From: Spirochaetia bacterium
Lineage (GTDB): Bacteria > Spirochaetota > Leptospiria > Turneriellales > JAOUOS01
Assembly: GCA_029880285.1 (NCBI GenBank)
Contig: JAOUOS010000002.1
Location: 62,001 to 126,000, forward strand
Length of the DNA stretch: 64,000 nucleotides
Direction of reading: 5' to 3'
Under the pieces are notes generated by a model. It made no database searches and was not told where the DNA came from. It worked only from the letters and a program-made list of their open reading frames with translations. Shown here in pieces: positions 53,427-61,300 of the stretch (the first letter of the stretch is position 1; each line of letters opens with the position of its first letter). The position numbers and the translations under genes are program-made.

Positions 53427-54278
53427 ATGAAATACGCGTACTTTATAAGCTGCATAAATGAATCAATGACCAAAGAATTGGATATTGCTTTTGAAAAATG
53501 GAAAACCGATCTTGGTATAGAATTAGTAAAATTAGAAGAAGGCACATGCTGCGGCGGCAGTAACTTAGATTATGTCAGCCCGAAACATTGCTGGACCATT
53601 AACGCGCGAAATATTGCTCTTGCTGAAAAAATGGATTTAGATTTAGTAACATCCTGTAACACTTGTCTTTTAAGCTTAAGGCATGCAAAACATGATTTAG
53701 ACACAAAAGAAGGATTAAAAGAACAGGTAAATGAATTATTAGCAAAAGACAATCTTGAGTATACAGGAAAAGCGCAAATTAAACATCTTTTATGGGTTTT
53801 AAATGAAGATTTTGGTTTAGATACCCTTGCCCGTAAAATAAAAACGCCTTTAAAAGACTTAAAAATCGCTCCTTTTTATGGATGCCATATCTTAAGGCCT
53901 TCCCATTTAATGGGAGTTGACGATCCTAACGCGCCTAGTTCGTTACATCAGTTAATTGAAACACTGGGAGCGCAAACTGTTCCATACGCTTCTGCCAATA
54001 AATGCTGTGGATTTCATACCTTGCTGGTTGCTGAAGAAGAATCATTAAATATTGCCGCGAATGCTTTAGAAGACGGCATAAGAAGCGGAGCTGATTATAT
54101 AGTAACTCCCTGCCCTTTATGTCATACTTCACTCGATTTATATCAAAATAAAGCTTTAAAATCAAGAAAAAATCTGCCAAAAAATTCTATACCAATTCTT
54201 CATTTAACCCAATTGGTAGGCTTAGCTCTTGGATATTCAAAAAAAGAGCTTGGAATAGATAAGCATATGATTTTATAA
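53427..54278 (+). CDS. sdhE: CCG-domain subunit (SdhE/HdrB-like)
   Basis: 283 residues with two CCG modules of the heterodisulphide-reductase B type: [11 protein letters not shown] then SCNTCL (about 38-75), and GCHILRP then NKCCGFHTL then [10 protein letters not shown] (about 153-235). These cysteines bind an unusual iron-sulphur centre. In type-E succinate dehydrogenases and methylmenaquinol:fumarate reductases this subunit replaces the cytochrome b anchor. No membrane helix is visible. It completes the sdhABE unit. Not to be confused with the proteobacterial flavinylation factor also called SdhE. Confidence 0.9.
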   Translation: MKYAYFISCINESMTKELDIAFEKWKTDLGIELVKLEEGTCCGGSNLDYVSPKHCWTINARNIALAEKMDLDLVTSCNTCLLSLRHAKHDLDTKEGLKEQVNELLAKDNLEYTGKAQIKHLLWVLNEDFGLDTLARKIKTPLKDLKIAPFYGCHILRPSHLMGVDDPNAPSSLHQLIETLGAQTVPYASANKCCGFHTLLVAEEESLNIAANALEDGIRSGADYIVTPCPLCHTSLDLYQNKALKSRKNLPKNSIPILHLTQLVGLALGYSKKELGIDKHMIL

Positions 54279-54283
54279 TATGA

Positions 54284-54541
54284 TTATTCAATAAGCGGAT
54301 TTATTACTTTTAAACGCGGGAATCTCGTAAAATCTCGATCAGCTGAATATAACACAGAGACTCCATTTTCTAAACACAAAGCGGCTATTCTAACGTCGTG
54401 AAATTCTATAATACAATGATAAGGAATTCCGCAGCTATCTTCAGTTTGAATAATCTTTTCAAGCCAATTTCGAGCTTTTTCTTGAAATGGGTTATCTTTG
54501 CGGTGCGCATAAATTAAAATGTTCGTATCAACAGCTATCAT
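54284..54541 (-). pseudogene. VapC-like PIN-domain toxin with internal deletion
   Basis: 85 residues, where relatives have about 130-145. The first 47 residues (MIAVDTNILIYAHR, ending CGIPYHCIIEF) and the last 38 (HDVRIAALCLENGVSVLYSADRDFTRF) match the two ends of the family, but the middle of about 50-55 residues is missing without loss of frame. Catalytic acids are retained (D5, E46, D49, D67/D69), yet E46 and D49 are now three residues apart. It is probably inactive as an RNase. Its start overlaps the antitoxin stop (TAATG). Confidence 0.75.
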
Positions 54542-54777
54542 TATTTGTATATTATTTCACGAATCTCTGCCCAATTGCCCTCTAATTTAGGATCAATATA
54601 TCCTCCCTTGCCGTAGGGTTTAATTTTTAATTTCTTTTTTTCTTTAGGTATACTTTGAACGCGCAAATACTCTGTTAACGCAGATTCTACAAAAGCCGTA
54701 AAAGTCATACCTTTCTTTTTAGCCATATTTTTTGCTCTATTCGCGATTATATCATCTAATAGCATTGTTGTTTTCAT
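54541..54777 (-). CDS. VapB-like antitoxin
   Basis: 78 residues with an N-terminal ribbon-helix-helix pattern (MKTTMLLDDIIANRAKNMAKKKGMTFTAFVESALTEYL) and a C-terminal tail with IKPYGKGGYIDPKLEGNW, as in antitoxins of PIN toxins. It should bind its own promoter and the toxin. It is intact while its toxin is shortened, as expected if the pair has decayed but the regulator is kept. Confidence 0.82.
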   Translation of the reverse strand: MKTTMLLDDIIANRAKNMAKKKGMTFTAFVESALTEYLRVQSIPKEKKKLKIKPYGKGGYIDPKLEGNWAEIREIIYK

Positions 54778-54865
54778 ATTAACAATATATGAACAGCCAT
54801 ATCATATGGCAACTTTTATTTAATGCTCATATAATTTTAATTTGTTTAGATAATAATGAAAAATT

Positions 54866-56179
54866 TTAATTAAAATATTTTTCTAAATAATTTAGAATCT
54901 CTTTTTCATCAATGATATTTTGCTCACCTGATTTCATATCTTTAACAGTTATTTTATTTTCTTTTTTTTCTTCTAACCCCTGAATTATTACTATAGGAAT
55001 TTTTTTTGTGTCAGCTTCTTGAAACTGTTTTCCCAGTTTTGTTTGACCTAGTGATGTTTCAACTAAATAACCTTCTTTTCTAAGCTTAGCCGAAATTACA
55101 AAAGCCTCTTTTTTACATTCTTCTTCTAAAAAGCTGGCCACATAAATTTGTGTTTTTGGTAAAATACCGGGTATTAATTTATGTGTAGATAAAAATTCAT
55201 AAAGAGTAACATCACCCATACCAAAACCAACGGCGTTAAGGCTTTCTTTTGAAAAAGCAGAAATTAAATTATCGTATCTGCCGCCGCCGTAAAGCGATCT
55301 TCTGTTTTCAGGATGTTCGTCAAATATTTCAAAAACCATGCCGGTATAATAATCAAATCCCCGAATTACTGAAGGGTTATAACGCACATAATCGCCATAA
55401 CCTAAATCTGTTAAAAAAGAAATTAATTTAAATAAATATTCTGTATATTCACTTGAAAGTTTTGATTTATTTTCTTTTAAGAAATTCAAGCCATTATCAA
55501 TGTATTCATTAATAATTTTTGTTTGATCATTTGTTAAACCTGCTTCATTTAGCATTTTTTCATATTCATCTTTTGAAATTTTTTCTTTTTTATCAAGAAT
55601 CCTCGCGGCTGACGGCCATTTTTCTCTTGGTATTTTCAATAGTTTTTCAAATACATCATTTAATAAATTTCTATGATTTAAAAACAAGTTAAAAGTGCCG
55701 GGGTCGGCTTTAAACGCTATTAAAATATCCATCGCCAGCTGTAAAATTTCTACATCTGCCATAAACTCGTCAGATGCACCAAATAAATCTGCATTTAGCT
55801 GCCAATGTTCTCTTAACCTGCCTTTGCCGGGTTTTTCATATCTCCATAAATTTGGTAAAGAATACCATCTTATGGGACGCGGCAGTTCTCTTATCTTGGC
55901 AGATACCATTCTTGATACAGTCGGTGTCATTTCTGGACGGATGCATACTTTTCTGCCGCCTCTGTCTTCAAATGAATATATTTGACGGCTTACAATTTCT
56001 TCTGACGTTTTGGCTAAATAAATATCAATGGGTTCAATAACAGGCGCGTCTATTTTTTCATATCCGAAAGATTCAACGGTTTTTTCTAATACAGAGAACA
56101 TCCATCCGCGCTCTCTCATTTCTGGAGGATAAAAATCGCGGCTGCCTTTATATGGCTGTGTTGGTAATTTCTCCACCAT
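54866..56179 (-). CDS. hisS: histidyl-tRNA synthetase
   Basis: 437 residues. Class II motif 1 near KGSRDFYPPEMRERGWMF, motif 2 in IRWYSLPNLWRYEKPGKGRLREHWQLNADLFG, histidine-specific RGFDYYTGMVFEIF and SLYGGGRYDNLI, motif 3 in AVGFGMGDVTL. The anticodon-binding domain occupies the last ~100 residues (IYVASFLEEECKKEAFVISAKLRKEGY). It is 9 nt after gatA and probably in the same transcript. Confidence 0.95.
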   Translation of the reverse strand: MVEKLPTQPYKGSRDFYPPEMRERGWMFSVLEKTVESFGYEKIDAPVIEPIDIYLAKTSEEIVSRQIYSFEDRGGRKVCIRPEMTPTVSRMVSAKIRELPRPIRWYSLPNLWRYEKPGKGRLREHWQLNADLFGASDEFMADVEILQLAMDILIAFKADPGTFNLFLNHRNLLNDVFEKLLKIPREKWPSAARILDKKEKISKDEYEKMLNEAGLTNDQTKIINEYIDNGLNFLKENKSKLSSEYTEYLFKLISFLTDLGYGDYVRYNPSVIRGFDYYTGMVFEIFDEHPENRRSLYGGGRYDNLISAFSKESLNAVGFGMGDVTLYEFLSTHKLIPGILPKTQIYVASFLEEECKKEAFVISAKLRKEGYLVETSLGQTKLGKQFQEADTKKIPIVIIQGLEEKKENKITVKDMKSGEQNIIDEKEILNYLEKYFN

Positions 56180-56188
56180 ATATATGAA

Positions 56189-57625
56189 TTAAAACACCGC
56201 AGGCGGCGCGGGAAATGCCTGTTCAATTTTTCTGCCTAGATCAAACAATAGTTTTTCTGAAAAAAAAGCTCCCTGAAGCTGTATGCTTAGAGGCAGTTTA
56301 TCAAAAGGCGCCGGCACGGCTAACGCGGGAATTCCGGCTAGTGAAGCGCCTACGGTTAAAACATCTGATAAATACATAGACACAGGATCTTTAGTTTTCT
56401 CGCCAATTTCAAAAGGAGGCGTGGGTGTTGTAGGTATGATAATAACATCAACCTCATTAAAAGCCTTAAGGTAGTCTTCTTGAATAAGCTTTCTAAGTTT
56501 TTGCGACTTCCCGTAAAAGGCATCATAATATCCGCTTGATAAAGCGTATGTACCCAAAAGTATTCTTCTTTTTACTTCGCTACCAAAGCCTTCTGTTCTA
56601 GATAACTCATAAACTTCTTCTAAATTTTTAGCATCAGGAGCTCTTCGGCCATATCTTACCCCATCAAAACGCGCTAAATTTGCCGATGCCTCGCTGGTGG
56701 CCGTTAAATAATAAACGGGAACACCGTATTTTTGATAGGGCAGATTAATTTCTTTTATTTGTGAATCTTTACAAATTTCTTTTTTTAAGAATTCAATAAC
56801 CTTAAAAAAAGACACCTTAACTTCGTCAGAAATACCCTCTAGCATTTCAGGCGGATATCCTATTTTTATATCTTCTATACTTTTTTTTGTTTCTTTATAT
56901 TCTCTATCAGGTATTGAAGATGAATCATATTTATCGTGACCTTTTATAATATTATAAATGATCTCTGCGTCTTCAACTGTATTTGACAATGGACCTATTT
57001 GGTCCAAACTAGACGCGAACGCGATAAGTCCATACCGCGACACCGTACCGTATGTTGGTTTTAATCCCACCGTTCCGCAAAAAGCGGCAGGCTGCCTAAT
57101 AGAACCGCCTGTATCTGAACCAAGAGAAACAGGAACTAAACCAGCAGCCACAGACGCGGCACTGCCGCCAGATGAGCCCCCCGGCGCTCTTTTAAGATCA
57201 TATGGATTTTTTGTGGTCTGTATTGATGAGTTTTCTGTTGATGAACCCATCGCAAATTCATCCATATTTAAGCGACCCAAAGTTATAAGGCCTTTTTCTT
57301 GAAGCTTTTGAATTACTGTCGCCGAATACGGAGAATTAAAACCTTCTAATATTTTTGATGCGGCCTGAGACTTTCTATCTTTCTGCAAAATATTATCTTT
57401 AATACCAATTACTATACCATCATAATCTGAAAGCGCTTTGCCTTCTTCACGTCTTTTTTTTGACTCTTCAGCTAAACGCAAAGCTTCTTCTTTCTCTACT
57501 TCAATAAATGAATTTATTTTTACATCTTTTTCTTCTATTTTTTTTAAATAGCTTTCGGTAAGCTCAACCGCATTTATTTCTTTTGAGTTTAACTTTTCAC
57601 TTAATTTTTTCAGCGTATCATTCAT
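56189..57625 (-). CDS. gatA: Asp/Glu-tRNA amidotransferase subunit A
   Basis: 478 residues of the amidase signature family. Catalytic Lys in GIKDNI near 75; the Ser-cis-Ser region is GGSSGGSAASVAAGLVPVSLGSDTGGSIRQPAAFCG near 150-185. Also seen are LKPTYGTVSRYGLIAFASSLDQIGP and DVIIIPTTPTPP. It releases ammonia from glutamine to convert mischarged Glu-tRNA-Gln or Asp-tRNA-Asn. gatB and gatC are not adjacent. It shares a unit with hisS. Confidence 0.94.
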   Translation of the reverse strand: MNDTLKKLSEKLNSKEINAVELTESYLKKIEEKDVKINSFIEVEKEEALRLAEESKKRREEGKALSDYDGIVIGIKDNILQKDRKSQAASKILEGFNSPYSATVIQKLQEKGLITLGRLNMDEFAMGSSTENSSIQTTKNPYDLKRAPGGSSGGSAASVAAGLVPVSLGSDTGGSIRQPAAFCGTVGLKPTYGTVSRYGLIAFASSLDQIGPLSNTVEDAEIIYNIIKGHDKYDSSSIPDREYKETKKSIEDIKIGYPPEMLEGISDEVKVSFFKVIEFLKKEICKDSQIKEINLPYQKYGVPVYYLTATSEASANLARFDGVRYGRRAPDAKNLEEVYELSRTEGFGSEVKRRILLGTYALSSGYYDAFYGKSQKLRKLIQEDYLKAFNEVDVIIIPTTPTPPFEIGEKTKDPVSMYLSDVLTVGASLAGIPALAVPAPFDKLPLSIQLQGAFFSEKLLFDLGRKIEQAFPAPPAVF

Positions 57626-57674
57626 TCAATGACAAATTTTAAGAGAGAAACAGACGAGCGAGTATTTTTTACTT

Positions 57675-58283
57675 TCAAGAATCGGGGCCTATCCATTCTA
57701 TTTTATCAAAATTTTGAATTTGAAAGCGAGAAAGATATCTTTGCCATTTTTTTTCTACGCGGGCGCCCTGCATATTAGCCATAAAAGGCGTAAACAAGCT
57801 CATATTAATACCGTTAAAGTCACACCCTGACAAATTTGCTTTCGTAAAATTAATTTCATTTACGGGTCTTGATGAATTGATTGACGAGCCTCTTAAATCT
57901 GCCTGAAAAAAAATTGTACCGTTTAATAAAGCTCCATTAAATTTTGCTGATCTTAAATCGGCAGAACTAAAATTAACATTAGAAAGATTCGCATTTGAAA
58001 AATCAGCACCTCTTAAATCAGCCGATATAAATTTACTGCCTCTTAAATCTACGCTTGATAAATTTACACCTTTTAGGTTTAATTCTTTATAGTCCTGCCC
58101 TAAAAAAACAAGTTTTATAGAAGAATTTTCTTTTCTAAATTCATTAAAATCAGAAACACTTTCTTTAACAAGTTTTTCAGGAATTACTGGTTCTTTTTTA
58201 CAAAATATATTTATGAAAAGAAAAATAATAACTAAACTAAAAACTCGCTTTTTATATTTTATAATTTTTTTATTTTCATACAT
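57675..58283 (-). CDS. pentapeptide-repeat lipoprotein
   Basis: 202 residues. The signal VFSLVIIFLFINIFC (Cys 28) is a loose lipobox. About 60-165 hold pentapeptide repeats of the A(D/N)LxG type: LKGVNLSSVDLRGSKFISADLR, ADFSNANLSNVNFSSADLRS, LNGTIFFQADLRGSS and INFTKANLSGCDFNG. These form a right-handed beta helix. Role unknown; it is lipid-anchored, so it is not a cytoplasmic gyrase-protection protein. Its N-terminal linker (KEPVIPEKLVKESVSDF) is charged. Confidence 0.83.
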   Translation of the reverse strand: MYENKKIIKYKKRVFSLVIIFLFINIFCKKEPVIPEKLVKESVSDFNEFRKENSSIKLVFLGQDYKELNLKGVNLSSVDLRGSKFISADLRGADFSNANLSNVNFSSADLRSAKFNGALLNGTIFFQADLRGSSINSSRPVNEINFTKANLSGCDFNGINMSLFTPFMANMQGARVEKKWQRYLSRFQIQNFDKIEWIGPDS

Positions 58284-58340
58284 AAATAAGTAAATTTAAT
58301 TTAATCTTCTATGGCACAAGCATTTTTTTATTTTAAAATA

Positions 58341-58370
58341 AAAAAGGCCGATTCACATCGGCCCTTTTTA
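58341..58370 (-). terminator. intrinsic terminator of the large Cys-rich gene
   Basis: Stem GGCCGAT (58346-58352) and ATCGGCC (58357-58363) with a 4-nt loop. On the minus strand it is followed by TTTTTT, about 25 nt after the stop codon. T residues on the plus side (58365-58369) make it usable in both directions. Confidence 0.85.
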
Positions 58371-58389
58371 TTTATCTTAAAAACTTTAA

Positions 58390-61300
58390 CTACGGAAGAA
58401 GATTCACCGTACCTATATTTTCAAGAAAACCTCTTAAAACTCCTGATACAGGATTGGCATCTCCTTTACCCGGCAGATGCACTTCTTTGAAATAAACAGG
58501 CAGGCCTACAAGTTCAGCAGAATTATGATATATTTTTGCTTCAACCGGTATAGCCAGTCTTGTTAGTACAAGAGGTAAAGCTTCTTCAAAGCTAAATAAA
58601 GCCGCGCTTGGATCAATGGTAACCCCTGTACCAATATTAGCCGTAGCAGCCGTTATTAAACGGTATAAAGTTCCCGGCTTATCAACCACATAAGAATTAT
58701 TACGCGGTAATATTCTTCGCATTCTTACGGGTCCCATGTTTCCATCAATAGCAGTACCGCAGCCGCCGCCTACATTTATATCATCTCTTGTACCGGTTCC
58801 GGGGCCTCCGCCTTCGTCATTTATAATGCTCCATGTATCTACCCCTTCTAGCCTATCACCATTTGAACATTCAAATATTTTGTGCCAATTGGCGTAAATA
58901 TTTGAAATATCAATCGCGCTACCTTTTACTATGGCACATGTGCCTGTACCCACGGCCTCAGCCTGAAGATTTATTGATAACGTGCTGTCTGTGGTATCAT
59001 TCGCGTAATTGTTAATCAAGCACCACACATCTTTAGAGGCAGGTTCACCCGGCCATATAGGCGGTTCTGAAAGCGTTTTTTCAGCTGCTGAGCATGCCGC
59101 TGTACCATCACTTTGTATAGTATAGCTTATACAAGCCGGATCGTCAATACCGCATCCGTCACCGTCAAGATCAATGCAGTCACATTGCCCTTGAATACCT
59201 AAGGTGCTATGGTCAATACAAAAGGGATCAAATCTTGTATCATGTTTTAGGTTTGCAATTTCATAACTGTTAAGCCAGGTTTGTGCCGCAGAAGGTCCCA
59301 TTAAATTGCCGCCCAATTCTGTTTCTACATTGCCAATCGCGATTTTTTCATAACCGGTTACTGTCCAGCTTGGCGCTGCCCCCCCCAAGTTTGCGGCAAT
59401 ACATTCTGTTTGACCTACAGGTGACCAGCATTTCGTACCATCCCACCAGCTTCCATCACCTACGGCATCACATGCGCCTTGAGTAGAGTAAGTAATTGTA
59501 TTATCAAAATAATCAGCCATACAAACACTGGTGTTGGCAATCCATCTGCCATTATTCGTTTCACAGGTTGTTTTATCCATCCAGTTTGCTGTATTATCGC
59601 AAATGCCCCATGTATTTCCAGATGCCCAGATGCTTGTATCATTTACGCATCCATAAAAATCATTATCAAAAGCCGCATTCAAACAAGTTCCCGAACTGTG
59701 TTCACAACCCCACCTATCATATTTATATAGTGGATCAGAACAATTTCCTATTGAATTCATGCTCATACCGTCATTTCTTAACAAATTATATTTATAATCA
59801 GCTTTATTGGTATAACCCCAATCTGTCGCTAAATAATAGTAATGTGAAGTTTCTGTATTGTTAAAACAATCAATTATATTACCGGTTATTGTTACGGTAG
59901 AAGCAATTTCACTTTCAGAATTACCTGTTGTTACAGCGGAACCTTTAACGCAAACCGCCCAATCGTCGAATGGATCGCTGTCGGGATCGGCAGTTGTATT
60001 ACTGGTTATACCTATCATTGTCTGCCACGAATTACCATAAGCGTCATTAAAAGGCACGTGCCATCCATAAACGCTGTAATTCGCGGGAGGGAACCATGCA
60101 GATAAAAACTCAACCGCGACATATTCAAATTTTTCGGGCCAGCATTCACTTCTTACATTACCCTGTGAATCGGTATAAGTATTACAGAACATTTTATCTA
60201 CAGGATATACAGTCGCACCGCTTGTATCACAATCACCGGGCGCGGATAAGCATAAGGCTGAACTTATTTGGGTTGTTTCAATACCTCTTAGTCGAAAATC
60301 TCGTCCGTTTAATGTTAGATCTTCTGTTTTTAAAATATTAAATAAACCATAATATTGATCCACGCCGTTTGAACCGCCGCCTCTTTCTTGTATTGAAAAT
60401 ACATACTTATTTGTTTTTATAAAATTTTCAGTTATTGAATCGGGTTTACCCTCTACGTTCCATGTTCCCCCGCCGGTAGCTGTGCTGTCTGCGACAATAC
60501 ATGAAATATAACTTGTTCCCGGTACAAATGAATTTTTATTACCTGGATTATTTATTTTACATAAAATAGGCGAATCAGCCTGCCAATCATTATCAGTATC
60601 AAAACCTTTTGCCCAGAATTTTTTTGAACCCATAATATTATAATCTACATGGGCAGAAGCCTTATATAAAAACCAGCTTATTTCACTAATATCAGGAATC
60701 TGCTCAAACATACTGAATGTAGAATTATAAGACGGTGAGAACGAGTTTATAAAATTTGTCATATCTGTGCTTGTTGCGGCCGCCGCGGCCCATATTCCAA
60801 GCGGAGAAGCATCTGTCCATAATGCGCCGGGGCCAGGGTTCCAAGTACCGGGAGAAGGTGTAACAGCCAAACATTCCGCTGATGAAGTTTCAGCGCCTGT
60901 TGAATCTCCACCTGAGCAGTAACCTATACATTCAGAATACCTAGATTCATTACCTGTTGAAGTACCTCCGGTACAAATACCGCTTTCACATGCTGTTCTA
61001 TCAAGTGCCGCCAATACATTCCCTGTAGAAGCGTCATAACAGTTATAATCTCCGTTTGTCCAGATTGCCCCCTGATTGTCACAGGCCTGCTTTGTGTATT
61101 CATTGCCTGTTGATGTGCCGCCGCTGCAAGATGAAAAATCTTCTTTAGGGGTATCTGCCGCAAGGCATATAGCGCCCCAACCTGATGTGATTTCTTGCGT
61201 GGGACATGTTAAATCAAACCTGAAGGGGGCAGTTGTAGATGTAGCTTCTTTTAAAAGGTATGGTTCAAGCTGCGCGTTATTATCACCCAATCCGCCTGTA

